Part shown: positions 1 to 8,739 of the stretch, piece after piece
Layout: each line of letters opens with the position of its first letter
Position numbering within the stretch: position 1 is the stretch's first letter
NCBI GenBank assembly: GCA_036675345.1
Contig: JAKFFE010000017.1
Location: 496,001-560,000, forward strand
DNA: 64,000 bases
Direction: 5' to 3'
From: JALYOC01 sp036675345
GTDB lineage: Bacteria; Myxococcota; Myxococcia; Myxococcales; Myxococcaceae
Program-made: the position numbers and the translations under genes
The notes under the pieces: generated by a model
Told to the model about the DNA's origin: nothing
Seen by the model: the letters and a program-made list of their open reading frames with translations, nothing else
Database searches by the model: none

Positions 1-816
1 CTTCAAGGTCTCCTCCCGGTACCGGTCCCACCCCATGTCGAAGCGGCCCCGGTTGCGACCCCGCCACGACAGGGGGGGCTGGTGCGGACCGTGGGCCGCG
101 GCAGGTGCGAAGTGGATGAAGAGCGGACGATCGGGGACCAGCGCCTTCTGGGTGCGCATCCACAGGATGCAGTCGTCGGCCAGATCGGTGGTGAGCTGGT
201 AGCCCTCCTCCGGCGTCCCCGGAACGTCCACCGGCGTCGTGTTGCGGAACAGGGCCGGATAGAACTGGTCGGTCTCCCCTCCGACGAAGCCGTAGAAGTA
301 GTCGAAGCCGCGCCGGTTCGGCCAGTAGTCGAAGGGGCCGGCGGCGCTGGTGTGGGTGTCGGGGACGTTGTGGTTCTTGCCGAACCACGCGGTGGCGTAG
401 CCGTTGGGCGAGAGCAGCTCCCCAAGGGTGGCGCAGCTCCTGGGCAGGATGCCGCTGTAGCCCGGATACCCGGTGGACATCTCCGCCACCACGCCGGTGG
501 ACGCCGAGTGGTGGTTGCGTCCAGTCAGCAGCGCGGCGCGGGTGGGCGCGCACAGCGCCGTGGTGTGGAACTGGGTGTACGTCAATCCCAGGCCGGCGAG
601 GCGGTCGGCGGTCGGGGTGCGCACCCCTCCGCCATAGGTGCTGGGCCAGGCAAAGCCCACGTCGTCCAGCAGCACCAGCACGATGTTCGGCGCCCCGGCC
701 GGCGCCTTGGGAAGCGGACCGAAGTCGGGCGTCGAGTCCTGGTGGGTGCGCCCGATCTTCGCCTTCGAGAACCGGTGCTCGGGGCGGGGATAGACCATGC
801 GCCGCTTGCCTGCCAT
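1..816 (-). CDS. Sulfatase (arylsulfatase-type), 3' end cut by window edge
   Basis: The first 272 residues of a sulfatase are present; the frame is still open at base 1. Sulfatases hydrolyse sulfate esters using a formylglycine made from Cys or Ser. The activation motif CAPTRAALLTGR is at residues 89-100, with Cys89 as the residue to be modified. The metal-binding Asp pair of IVLVLLDDVGF is at about 51-52. HFAPAAAHGPHQPP near the end of the visible part matches the usual arylsulfatase core. No signal peptide is evident. The ATG at 816 follows AAGGAG with 8 nt spacing, which supports this start. The gene lies alone, with a terminator for the next minus-strand gene upstream of it. The substrate cannot be told from the sequence. 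Confidence 0.88.
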   Translation of the reverse strand, partial: MAGKRRMVYPRPEHRFSKAKIGRTHQDSTPDFGPLPKAPAGAPNIVLVLLDDVGFAWPSTYGGGVRTPTADRLAGLGLTYTQFHTTALCAPTRAALLTGRNHHSASTGVVAEMSTGYPGYSGILPRSCATLGELLSPNGYATAWFGKNHNVPDTHTSAAGPFDYWPNRRGFDYFYGFVGGETDQFYPALFRNTTPVDVPGTPEEGYQLTTDLADDCILWMRTQKALVPDRPLFIHFAPAAAHGPHQPPLSWRGRNRGRFDMGWDRYREETLK

Positions 817-945
817 GGGAGGTGCTCCTTCTGTGCGCAGTCTCCCTTCCACGGTGAACACCGCCGCGCGCAGGGCACAGGTGCCAGGGGCAGTCCCGGA
901 CGGCCGTCGAACCCCCGGTGACCGGACAGGCGAGCACGAAAGTCA

Positions 946-983
946 GAAGGCCCGCCCCACCTCAAAGGTGGAAGCGGGCCTCC
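946..983 (-). terminator. Hairpin terminator after the repeat-protein gene
   Basis: The outer stem AGGCCCGC/GCGGGCCT (948-955 with 974-981) continues into an inner stem CCACCT/AGGTGG (957-962 with 966-971) with a 3-nt loop. It lies 29 bases past the stop of the minus-strand gene ending at 1010. On the minus strand it is followed by TCTGACTTTC, so it fits an intrinsic terminator with a weak T tract. Confidence 0.65.
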
Positions 984-1009
984 TGGAACTTCACTGCGGT
1001 GCTGCCGGA

Positions 1010-4000
1010 CTAGCCGCCGAAGCCGACGAAGTCCTCCTGGAAGGACTGCATGTCGCCGATCAGGTTGGCGGCGCCGTGCACCACCTTGCCCATCCCAACG
1101 ATGTTGCCCAGCGTCCCGGTCAGCGCGTTGCCCAGGCCGGGGATGGTGCCGGCGATGTCCAGGCCCAGCTGCGCGGCGTTGAGGCCGACCTCCACCCAGT
1201 CCTTGGGATCCCGGCCCAGCGCGTCGATCAGATCCTTGCCGGAACCAATGGCGCTGATGCCGCTGAACACGTTTCCGATGAACGGGATGGACTTGATCAG
1301 GCTCTTACCGGCGGCCTTACCGGCCTGCTCGGCGATCTTCTCCTTGAGGCTGGCGGGCAGCACGTCGAAGAAGTTCTTCGCCAGCCGGGCCATGTTCTCC
1401 AGGCCCTGCATGCCGATCGGGAGCTCCTGACCCGCGATCTCGAAGTGCGGCTCCTGGGTGAGCAGCTTGCCGCCGGCCTGCATGATGTCGCCCAGCGCGC
1501 CGCTGATGTCCCCGTTGGCCATCTTCTCCACCGCGCTGAACATCTCCTCGGCGGCGCCGCTGTCCACCATCGCGGCGTTGAACTGCTCGTCGTCGAAGAA
1601 CTTGCCCAGGGTGCCGGGCAGGTGCTTGAGCGAGTTGACCATGGCCAGCGCCGCCTCGCGGTTGGTGGCCATCAGGTGACGGCCGGCCCCGGCGATGCCG
1701 CTGACGAACCCGCCGATGTCCCCGTCCTTGAGCTTCTTGAACGCCTCGCCCAGGTTGGCGCGGACGGTGGGGTCACCCAGCACTCCCGCCGCCGCCACCA
1801 GCACGTCGCGGGCACCGTCCGGGAGGTTGACCGCGTCGGCGAACTTGCCGATCAGCCGGGACTTCATGTCCGCCGGGAGGTTGCCGAAGCCCTCGCCCAG
1901 CTCGGCCAGGGCGCCGCCCAGGTCTCCGTCGGCCAGCTTCTGACCGGCCTGGAGCAGGTCCACCAGCGCCTTGCCCGCGTCCTGCAGGTCCGCGGCGCTG
2001 GTGATGCCCACCTTCTCCAGCTTGGCCATCAGCTCGGTGTTCTTGGCCAGAGCCTCGGAGGCCGCGCCGGAGAAGGCCTCGTTGCCCAGGATCCCCTCCA
2101 CCGCCTTGGTGAGGTCTCCGGACATCGCCTGCTTGAAGGAGTCGTGCAGGTCCGGGTTGGTGACCAGCTCGTGGACGAACTTGTCGTCGGTGAGCAGGGA
2201 CTTGAGGATCGACCCCGGCAGCGCGTCCGGCAGGTGCGCCGCGCCGGTCTTGATCGCCTTCTCGATGATCGAAGGCGGCATGTTCAGCGCCGCGTCCTTC
2301 AGGCTGCTGAACGCGGTCTGGAAGTCGCCCTGGCCCAGCGCCTGGACGCCGGCGATCAGATCCGGCAGCGCCTTGGCGCCGGACTTGAGGTCGGCCACGG
2401 TGAGGCCGAACTTCTCCAGGCCCTTCTGGATGTCCGGGTTCTTGGCCAGGGCATCCACCACCGCGCCCATCGCCGGGGAGGTGCCGATCTCCTTGAGGCC
2501 GGAGAGGTCCCCGTCGATCAGCTTCTTCAGCCCGCCGTGCAGCTTGGAGTCGGTGAGCAGCGCCTGGACCGCGGCCGGATCATTGAGGACCGACTTGAGC
2601 AGCCCGCCCGCGCCGGTGTCGGGCAGGTTCTCCGCCGCCTTGGCGATGGCCGCGGACACGATCTCCGGGGCCTTCTTGGCCGCGTCCACCATCGACTTCA
2701 GGGCGCCGGTGAAGTCGCCCTTGGCCGCCTTGAGCCCCGCGTCCACCAGGTCCGGCAGCGCGTCCACGCCGGCCTTGAGGTCCTCCGGGGTCAGCCCCAG
2801 CTTCTCGATCCCCTTCTTGAAGTCGGGGTTCTTGGCCAGCACGTCGATGGCCGCGGTGGCCACCGCCTCGCTCTGGCCCAGGTTCTTGAGGCCGGAGGCC
2901 AGGTCGCCCTTGGCGAAGTCCTTGATCGCCTGGGTGGCCTTGGGGTCCGCGGCCAGCTTGGCCACGAAGTCCTTGTCGGTGAGCAGGTCGCGGGTCATCC
3001 CCGGCGGCAGGCTCTGGGCGGCCTTGTTGATCGCCGCGGCGACCAGCTCCGGGGCCTTCTGGGCCGCGTCGGCCAGGTGGCCCACCGCTCCGGTGATGTC
3101 GCCCTTGGAGGCGGCGATTCCGGCCTCCACCAGGGAGGGCAGCGCGTCCACGCCCGCCTTGAGCTGCTCGGGGGTGATCCCCAGCTTCTCGAAGCCGGCC
3201 TTGACGGTCGGGTCCTTGTACAGCGCGTCCACCGCGGCCTTGGCCGCGTCCGGGTTCTGGGCCAGCTTCTTCAGCCCCTCGGTGACGTTGCCCGCGGCGA
3301 AGTCCTTGATCGCCCCAGCGGTGGCGGGGTTACCGACCAGGCTCTCCACGAAGGCCTTGTCGGACAGCAGCGCCTTGGCCGGGCCGTCCGGCAGCTTCTT
3401 GGCGGCGGTGTTGATCGCCTCCGCCACCACCTCCGGGGCCTTCTGGGCCGCGTCCGCCAGGTGGCCAATCGCCTTGGGCAGGTCGCCGGCGCCGGCGGCG
3501 CTGATCGCGTCCACCAGGTCCGGCAGCGCGTCCACGCCCTTCTTGATCGACTCGGGGGTCAGCCCGAGCTTCTCCATCGCCGACTTGAACTTGGGGTCCT
3601 TGGCCAGCGCGTCCACCGCGGCCTTGGCAGCCTCCTCGTTGCCGGCCAGCTTCTTGAGTCCGTCGCCCACCTTGCCGTCGGCGAAGTCCTTGATCGCCGC
3701 CGCGGTCTCCGGGTTGCTGACCAGCTTCTCCACGAAGGCGCGGTCGGAGAGCAGCGCCTTGGCCGGGCCCTCCGGCAGCTTCTTGGCGGCGGTGGTGATA
3801 ATGTCCGTCACCACCTCCGGCGCCTTCACCGCCGCGTCGGCCAGGTGGCCGATGGCGGCCTTGAAGTCACCCTTGTTGGCGGCGATCCCCGCTGCCACCA
3901 GGTCCGGCAGCGCGTCCACGCCCTTCTTCAGCGACTCGGGGGTGATCCCCAGCTTCTCGGCGCCGGCCTTGAAGGAGGGATCCTTGAACAGCGCGTCCAC

Positions 4001-5683
4001 CGCGGCCTTGGCGGCGGCCTCGTTCCCGGCCAGCTTCTTGAGCCCCTCCTGCACCTTGCCCGAGGCCAGATCCTTGATCGCCGCGGCGGTGTCCGGGTTC
4101 TTGAACAGCTCCTCCACGAACTTCTTGTCGGAGAGCAGCGCCTTGGCCGGCCCCTCGGGGAGGTTCTTGGCCGCCTTGTTGATCAGCTCGGCCACCGCCT
4201 CCGGGGCCTTGGCGCCGGCGTCGGCCAGAAAGCCAATCGCCTCCTGCACGTTGCCCTTGGCGGCGGAGTCCACCGCCTTGAGCAGATCCGGCAGCGCATC
4301 CGCCGCCTTGACCAGCCCGGCCTCGGTGAGGCCAAGCTTCTCCATCCCCTTCTTGAAATCCGGGTTCTCGGCCAGCGCGGAGATCGCGCTCTCCATCAGC
4401 TCGGTGTCCCCGGAGAGGGTCTGGATCGCCTCGGAGGCCTTGCCGGCCGCCAGCTGGGACAGGGCCTCGCCCGCCTCCGGGCTGGCCAGCAGCTTCTCCA
4501 CGAAGTCGGTGTCGGTCAGCAGCGAGCGGGCCATCCCCTCCGCGCCGGTGGTCTTCAGCTTGGCGGCGGTGTCGGTGATCGCCTCGGTGAGGATCTCGCG
4601 GGCGCCGGGGGTCTTGGCCGCCTCGCCCAGCTTCTCGATCGCGCCCTTGTAGTCACCCTTGGCGGCCAGCTGCCCGGCCTCGATCAGGCTGGGGATGGAG
4701 TCCTTGGCCTTGTCCAGGTCGTCCGGCTCCAGGCCGATCTTGGCCAGCGCACCCTTCACCGCGGGGCTGTCCTTGATCTGCTGCAGCACGTTGTCCTGGA
4801 TCGACGGAAGCGAGGCCAGGTCCTTGAGCGCCCCGCCCAGATCTCCCTGGGCCAGCTTGGTGATCGCGCCGTGGGCCTCCGGGTTGCTGACCAGGTCGTG
4901 GACCACCTTGGGGTCGGTGAGCAGCTCGCGGGCCACCCCGGCCACGCCGGTGTCGGGCAGCTTCTCCGCGGCGCGGAGGATGGCGCGCTCGGCGGCCTCG
5001 CCGGCCCCGGCCTTGGCGGCCTCCTGCAGGCTGGCGATCGCCTCCATCGGCTTGCCGGCCAGCAGCTGGTCCGATGCGGCCTTGAGGTGGGGGACCGCCT
5101 CGTCCTTGATCGCCGCCACGTCCTCGTCGGTCAGCCCCAGCCGCCGCTGGACCTCGGCGGGGATCTTGGCCGCCTTCTCCGGAAGGGACTCGGCGGTGCC
5201 GCCCTTCTCGAACACGTCCTGGCGGGTGAGGTTGGCGATGGCCTCGTTGGTGAACGGAGGCTTGGTCTTCTGGGCGGTGGCCAGCTCGTTGGCCTTGGTC
5301 ATCTTGACCTTGGCGGCCTCGGCGGCGGTCTTGGCGGCCTCGGTCAGCTTGTCGGCGGTGGCCTGGGCAGTCTCGGCGGCGGTCTTGGCGGTGGCGGCCT
5401 TCTTCTCCTCGACCGCCAGGGCCTTGGGATCGGTCTTGGGGTCGGCCTTGGCCTTCTCCGCTGCCTTGGCGGCGGCGGCGGCGCGCTCGGCGGCCTCGGC
5501 GGCCTTGCGCTGGGCCTCTTCGGCGGCCTTCCGGGCCTTCTCCGCGGCCTCTGCGGCCCGACGGGCTTCCTCTGCGGCGCGGCGAGCAGCTTCGGCGGCA
5601 CGGGCGGCAGCGTCGTTGTTGACGCTGGAGACGCTGGACGAACCACCACCACCATCAACACGCACCATCAGGATACGAGCCAT
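1010..5683 (-). CDS. Giant Ala-rich coiled-coil protein with nine ~128-residue repeats; unknown function
   Basis: A 1557-residue protein I cannot assign to a named family. After a Gly/Ser-rich start (MARILMVRVDGGGGSS), residues ~20-150 are an Ala/Glu/Lys/Arg-rich heptad-like stretch, predicted coiled coil. About nine alpha-helical repeats of ~128 residues follow, each carrying variants of LLSDKxFVEELxxNP, AVDALxKDPxFK, KLGITPExLKxGVDALPDLV and KGDFxxAIGHLADAA. The last ~150 residues change character to hydrophobic, Gly-rich segments (for example SIPFIGNVFSGISAIGSG and LDIAGTIPGLGNALTGTLG) that could insert in a membrane. No signal peptide is visible. The start at 5683 has GGAG 8 nt upstream; a start 12 codons earlier has no ribosome site. 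The architecture recalls large secreted effectors or surface proteins, but this is inference only. Confidence 0.85.
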   Translation of the reverse strand: MARILMVRVDGGGGSSSVSSVNNDAAARAAEAARRAAEEARRAAEAAEKARKAAEEAQRKAAEAAERAAAAAKAAEKAKADPKTDPKALAVEEKKAATAKTAAETAQATADKLTEAAKTAAEAAKVKMTKANELATAQKTKPPFTNEAIANLTRQDVFEKGGTAESLPEKAAKIPAEVQRRLGLTDEDVAAIKDEAVPHLKAASDQLLAGKPMEAIASLQEAAKAGAGEAAERAILRAAEKLPDTGVAGVARELLTDPKVVHDLVSNPEAHGAITKLAQGDLGGALKDLASLPSIQDNVLQQIKDSPAVKGALAKIGLEPDDLDKAKDSIPSLIEAGQLAAKGDYKGAIEKLGEAAKTPGAREILTEAITDTAAKLKTTGAEGMARSLLTDTDFVEKLLASPEAGEALSQLAAGKASEAIQTLSGDTELMESAISALAENPDFKKGMEKLGLTEAGLVKAADALPDLLKAVDSAAKGNVQEAIGFLADAGAKAPEAVAELINKAAKNLPEGPAKALLSDKKFVEELFKNPDTAAAIKDLASGKVQEGLKKLAGNEAAAKAAVDALFKDPSFKAGAEKLGITPESLKKGVDALPDLVAAGIAANKGDFKAAIGHLADAAVKAPEVVTDIITTAAKKLPEGPAKALLSDRAFVEKLVSNPETAAAIKDFADGKVGDGLKKLAGNEEAAKAAVDALAKDPKFKSAMEKLGLTPESIKKGVDALPDLVDAISAAGAGDLPKAIGHLADAAQKAPEVVAEAINTAAKKLPDGPAKALLSDKAFVESLVGNPATAGAIKDFAAGNVTEGLKKLAQNPDAAKAAVDALYKDPTVKAGFEKLGITPEQLKAGVDALPSLVEAGIAASKGDITGAVGHLADAAQKAPELVAAAINKAAQSLPPGMTRDLLTDKDFVAKLAADPKATQAIKDFAKGDLASGLKNLGQSEAVATAAIDVLAKNPDFKKGIEKLGLTPEDLKAGVDALPDLVDAGLKAAKGDFTGALKSMVDAAKKAPEIVSAAIAKAAENLPDTGAGGLLKSVLNDPAAVQALLTDSKLHGGLKKLIDGDLSGLKEIGTSPAMGAVVDALAKNPDIQKGLEKFGLTVADLKSGAKALPDLIAGVQALGQGDFQTAFSSLKDAALNMPPSIIEKAIKTGAAHLPDALPGSILKSLLTDDKFVHELVTNPDLHDSFKQAMSGDLTKAVEGILGNEAFSGAASEALAKNTELMAKLEKVGITSAADLQDAGKALVDLLQAGQKLADGDLGGALAELGEGFGNLPADMKSRLIGKFADAVNLPDGARDVLVAAAGVLGDPTVRANLGEAFKKLKDGDIGGFVSGIAGAGRHLMATNREAALAMVNSLKHLPGTLGKFFDDEQFNAAMVDSGAAEEMFSAVEKMANGDISGALGDIMQAGGKLLTQEPHFEIAGQELPIGMQGLENMARLAKNFFDVLPASLKEKIAEQAGKAAGKSLIKSIPFIGNVFSGISAIGSGKDLIDALGRDPKDWVEVGLNAAQLGLDIAGTIPGLGNALTGTLGNIVGMGKVVHGAANLIGDMQSFQEDFVGFGG
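2000..4990 (-). repeat. Coding tandem repeats, 384-bp period
   Basis: Conserved blocks recur every 384 bp (128 codons). For example, ggtccggcagcgcgtccacg occurs at 3517 and 3901, and the block containing cagcgccttggccgggcc occurs near 3368, 3752 and 4136. The three middle copies are the most alike at DNA level, and the flanking copies diverge progressively. This suggests expansion of the array from its centre. Confidence 0.85.
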
Positions 5684-5752
5684 TCGGGATTCTCCAGGCG
5701 GGGGGCAGTGCAGCCGCACTGCGTCAATCTTGGGGGCCTACGACTTGAAGGA

Positions 5753-5758
5753 ATTATC
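5753..5758 (-). promoter_or_regulatory. Possible -10 element for the repeat-protein gene
   Basis: GATAAT on the minus strand, about 70 bases upstream of the start at 5683. GAAACC lies 17 bp further upstream as a poor -35. It is offered only because the 5684-5936 divergent gap must hold promoters for both flanking genes. Confidence 0.3.
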
Positions 5759-5874
5759 GGACCGAAGCGTACCGGGGTTTCCACCCGGGGGAAATGAGCC
5801 CCGCACAGAGGGAGGAAGGGCCCTCGCTGGAGAATTGCCGCGAAATGTCCGGCGCAATGACAGGTCTCTTTACG

Positions 5875-5905
5875 TTGCGGGCGCACCTGCATTGGGACCT
5901 AGAAT
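5875..5905 (+). promoter_or_regulatory. Possible promoter for the gene at 5937
   Basis: TTGCGG at 5875-5880 and TAGAAT at 5900-5905 on the plus strand. The 19-bp spacing is longer than ideal. The start codon follows 31 bases later. Confidence 0.3.
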
Positions 5906-5936
5906 CTCCCGGACCCGTACCTGCGAGAATCCCTCC

Positions 5937-6473
5937 ATGCCCCCGAACCGACAGACAGTGATCTTCGACAACAGCCCGCTGGAGACGGCCAAGTGGATTG
6001 ACCAGGCCTGCGCCATGAGCGGGGTCACCTTCCTGGGGAACGACCCCATCACCGAGGAGCTGGGCAAGGACCCGGAGGCGCGCAAGGTGATGGAGCAGCG
6101 CCCCACCGAGCACCTCTCGGTGTTCCCGCAGGTCGGGCCCTACTTCCAGAAGGCGCTGGAGAAGACGCTGACCGCCAAGAAGATCTCCTCCACCAAGCTG
6201 GCCCTGCACAGCGTCAACTGGTTCGAGTACGGGACCAAGGCGGAGTGCGCGGTGCTGGACCTGGACCCGGTGAAGGAGCAGCTGGAGATCGGTCGCAAGA
6301 GCGGGATGAAGCCGGAGGACCTCAAGAAGTACGAGCAGATGTTCGGCACCCGGATGCAGGAGACGGCGAAGAAGCACCTCTCCGCGGACCGGATCCTGGT
6401 CCTGCCGTCGGGCGCCTCCGACGCCCAGAAGGCCGAACTGGCCGCGGCGCACCTCAAGAAGTTCGTGCGCTGA
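5937..6473 (+). CDS. Conserved-looking hypothetical protein, 178 aa, divergent from the repeat protein
   Basis: I do not recognise this protein. It has no signal peptide and no membrane segment, is rich in Lys and Glu, and looks like a soluble alpha/beta cytosolic protein. Visible blocks are TVIFDNSPLETAKWIDQ near the N-terminus, LALHSVNWFEYGTKAECAVL in the middle and SADRILVLPSGASDAQ near the end. The ATG at 5937 is the first methionine that removes a non-conserved leader. The preceding gcgagaatccctcc gives only a weak ribosome site. It is transcribed away from the giant repeat-protein gene across a 253-bp gap, so the two may be co-regulated, which is inference. It ends at a strong hairpin shared with clpX. 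Confidence 0.8.
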   Translation: MPPNRQTVIFDNSPLETAKWIDQACAMSGVTFLGNDPITEELGKDPEARKVMEQRPTEHLSVFPQVGPYFQKALEKTLTAKKISSTKLALHSVNWFEYGTKAECAVLDLDPVKEQLEIGRKSGMKPEDLKKYEQMFGTRMQETAKKHLSADRILVLPSGASDAQKAELAAAHLKKFVR

Positions 6474-6481
6474 AAACACCT

Positions 6482-6516
6482 CGGCCTCGCCACTCACTGC
6501 GGAGTTGGCGAGGCCG
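6482..6516. terminator. Bidirectional hairpin between convergent genes
   Basis: A perfect 11-bp stem, CGGCCTCGCCA (6482-6492) with TGGCGAGGCCG (6506-6516), encloses a 13-nt loop. It sits between the convergent 5937-6473 gene and clpX. There is no T run on the plus side, so termination may be Rho-assisted in that direction. Confidence 0.65.
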
Positions 6517-6547
6517 GCGGTGACTGCCCAGGGAGAAGAGGGGGCGC

Positions 6548-7828
6548 CTAGGCGCTCTTCTTCTCCTTCTCGAACACCAGCTGGGGCGGTTCCTTCTTGA
6601 GGATCACCGAGTCGCTGATCCGGCACTCCTTGATCCCCTCGCGGAAGGGCACGTCGTACATGATCTCCAGCATCGCATCTTCCATGATGGAGCGGAGGCC
6701 GCGGGCGCCGGTGTTGCGGCGCATCGCCTCCTTGGCGATCGCCTTGAGCGACTCCCGGGTGAAGGAGAGCTTCACCTTCTCGATCTCGAACATCTTCTGG
6801 TACTGCTTGACCAGCGCGTTCTTCGGTCCGGTGAGGATGGTGATCAGATCCTCTTCCTTGAGATCGTTGAGGGTGGCCAGGACCGGCAACCGGCCCACGA
6901 ACTCCGGGATCATCCCGAAGCGCATCAGGTCCTCCGGTTCCACCAGGCGCAGCAGTTCCCCCACACTGCGGTCTTCCTTGACCGTCAGCCGGGCGCCAAA
7001 GCCCAGGCCCTTGTCCCCCACCCGGCGCTGGATGATTCCCTCCATCCCGTGGAAGGCGCCTCCGCAGATGAAGAGGATGTTGGAGGTGTCGACCTGCACG
7101 TACTCCTGCTGGTTGTACTTCTTGCCTCCGCGCGGGGTGACGTTGGCGCGGGTGCCTTCGATGATCTTCAGCAGGGCCTGCTGCACGCCCTCTCCGCCCA
7201 CGTCGCGGGTGGCCGACGGGGAGTCCCCGCCCTTGCGTGCGATCTTGTCGATCTCGTCGATGTAGACGATGCCCCGGGCCGCCTTCTCCACGTCGTAGTC
7301 GGCGTTGTGGAGCAGGTTCTGGATGATGTTCTCCACGTCCTCACCCACGTAGCCGGCCTCGGTCAGCGAGGTGGCGTCGGCGATGGTGAAGGGGACGTTG
7401 AGGAACCGGGCCAGCGACTGGGCCAGCAGCGTCTTGCCGGAGCCGGTGGGGCCCATCAGCAGGATGTTGCTCTTGGAGATCTCCACCTCTTCGGGGCCCT
7501 GCGGTTTGACCCCGGGCCGCGGACGCTGCGACGGCTTCCGCTGGTAGATCCGCTTGTAGTGGTTGTAGACGGCGACCGAGAGGACCTTCTTGGCGAAGTC
7601 CTGGCCGATCACATACTCGTCGAGGAAGCCCTTGATCTCCGCCGGAGTGGGAAGCGAGACCTGGGGCTTGCCGTCGTCCCGGTCGCTCTCCTCGGCGATG
7701 ATGTCATTGCAGAGCTTGATGCACTCGTCGCAGATGTAGACCGTCGGCCCGGCAATGAGCTTGCGGACTTCGCGCTGGGACTTTCCGCAGAACGAGCAGG
7801 AAAGGTTGACGTGATGCTCCTTCTTCAC
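6548..7828 (-). CDS. clpX: ATP-dependent Clp protease ATP-binding subunit ClpX
   Basis: ClpX is the AAA+ unfoldase that feeds proteins to ClpP in the cytosol. All landmarks are present in 426 residues, the usual length. The N-terminal zinc-binding domain has Cys11, Cys14, Cys33 and Cys36. Walker A (GPTGSGKT) is at 126-133, the pore loop GYVG at 159-162, and Walker B with the sensor region (VYIDEIDKIARKGG) starts at about 188. The family block EFVGRLPVLATL is also present. The start is GTG, with GGAGG five bases upstream. clpP and tig, which often accompany clpX, are not in the window. The gene stands alone between a shared terminator and a 227-bp upstream gap. Confidence 0.98.
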   Translation of the reverse strand: MKKEHHVNLSCSFCGKSQREVRKLIAGPTVYICDECIKLCNDIIAEESDRDDGKPQVSLPTPAEIKGFLDEYVIGQDFAKKVLSVAVYNHYKRIYQRKPSQRPRPGVKPQGPEEVEISKSNILLMGPTGSGKTLLAQSLARFLNVPFTIADATSLTEAGYVGEDVENIIQNLLHNADYDVEKAARGIVYIDEIDKIARKGGDSPSATRDVGGEGVQQALLKIIEGTRANVTPRGGKKYNQQEYVQVDTSNILFICGGAFHGMEGIIQRRVGDKGLGFGARLTVKEDRSVGELLRLVEPEDLMRFGMIPEFVGRLPVLATLNDLKEEDLITILTGPKNALVKQYQKMFEIEKVKLSFTRESLKAIAKEAMRRNTGARGLRSIMEDAMLEIMYDVPFREGIKECRISDSVILKKEPPQLVFEKEKKSA

Positions 7829-7961
7829 TGCGTCCTCCGACGAAGAACCAACCCCTGCGCCGCCAAGCCGAGCCTAACGAAACGCCCAGCAATCCACCAC
7901 TTCGGACCCTGCCACGCTATCGGAGTTCCCTAACTGCGGGGACCGATTCGCGTCTTTCAAA

Positions 7962-7967
7962 ATAATA
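7962..7967 (-). promoter_or_regulatory. Possible -10 element upstream of clpX
   Basis: TATTAT on the minus strand sits in an AT-rich island (aaaataatagg) that stands out from the GC-rich gap 7829-8055, about 130 bases before the clpX start. No good -35 hexamer is visible, so this is tentative. Nothing else is recognised in this gap. Confidence 0.3.
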
Positions 7968-8055
7968 GGCCGGGGCACTGACCCCAGGAAGCCCGACTCC
8001 TTGCTTAACAGCCCGGCCGGGGCCCCGCGAGTCCACTCCCCAACGCGCCGGGGCC

Positions 8056-8682
8056 TCAATCGTCCCGGTTCGCTCCATTGGCCAGCTCCGCCACGTCGTC
8101 GGCCAACGCCGAAGCCCGGTCAGCGACCGCTCCGGGGACCTTGCGCATCGAGGCCAGCTCGCTGGCCAGCTTCCGGGCGGCGACCGCCAGGCGCCGAAGC
8201 TGCTGGCTCTCTCCCGCGGGCTCGGGGGCCGGGCGGGGGAAGCGCTCGGCCACCTCCCGACGGAGCTCGGAGGTGGGACGATCGCTGTTCCAGATCGAGG
8301 CGCGCACATCCTGGTACTCGGCCGGGCTCAGCTGGCCGCGCTCCTCCGCCTCCGCCAGCACCTCCACCACCTCGAAGGCGGGCGCGCGCTGGGTGAAGTC
8401 CTCGCGCTCCACCTCGGTGGGCTCGTGCTTGGCCAGGAAGCTGAAGCTGCGCAGCAGCTTGAGCGCGGTCTGCTTGCGGATGTGCAGCTCCTTGAGACAG
8501 TAGGTCTCAAAGGAGTCGTAGCCCCACTGTTCATACTGGGCCTCGTCGCGGACCTTCACCAGCAGCTTGCCCAGCTCGGCCCAGGTGGCCTTGAACCGCT
8601 TGGCGGAGAGCAGGACGGTGTGACGGAACGAGCCGGGGACGACCTGGCTGGCCTTTTCGGAGATGGCTTCGGCGGCTGACAT
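8056..8682 (-). CDS. Hypothetical helical protein, 208 aa
   Basis: I do not recognise a named family. The protein is almost entirely predicted helix and has no export signal. Residues ~28-95 (KRFKATWAELGKLLVKVRDE, then a stretch with ETYCLKELHIRKQTALKLLR) look like a helix-turn-helix-like or DNA-bridging domain. The region around residue 100 is charged. The C-terminal third, after a Pro-rich hinge (PRPAPEPAGE), is a coiled-coil-prone helix. The style resembles DNA-binding or chromosome-associated regulators, but no decisive motif is seen. The ATG at 8682 is the only sensible start. It is followed 57 bases downstream by the AlkB-like gene's stop, so the two are on the same strand and the AlkB gene is upstream. 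Confidence 0.75.
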   Translation of the reverse strand: MSAAEAISEKASQVVPGSFRHTVLLSAKRFKATWAELGKLLVKVRDEAQYEQWGYDSFETYCLKELHIRKQTALKLLRSFSFLAKHEPTEVEREDFTQRAPAFEVVEVLAEAEERGQLSPAEYQDVRASIWNSDRPTSELRREVAERFPRPAPEPAGESQQLRRLAVAARKLASELASMRKVPGAVADRASALADDVAELANGANRDD

Positions 8683-8739
8683 GCGGGCGGCGTGCTTAGT
8701 CCATGGAGCGGACGCTGGCCAACTGTCCGTTGGGCCCCT

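Noticed and set aside
2000..4990. CRISPR-like regular repeats
   Set aside because: The 384-bp units are coding, diverged and contiguous, with no short repeat-spacer structure.
797..5797. 1666-codon open frame on the plus strand opposite the repeat protein
   Set aside because: It mirrors the minus-strand gene in a very GC-rich codon pattern, is Gly/Leu/Val/Arg-rich with no domain, and has no ribosome site.
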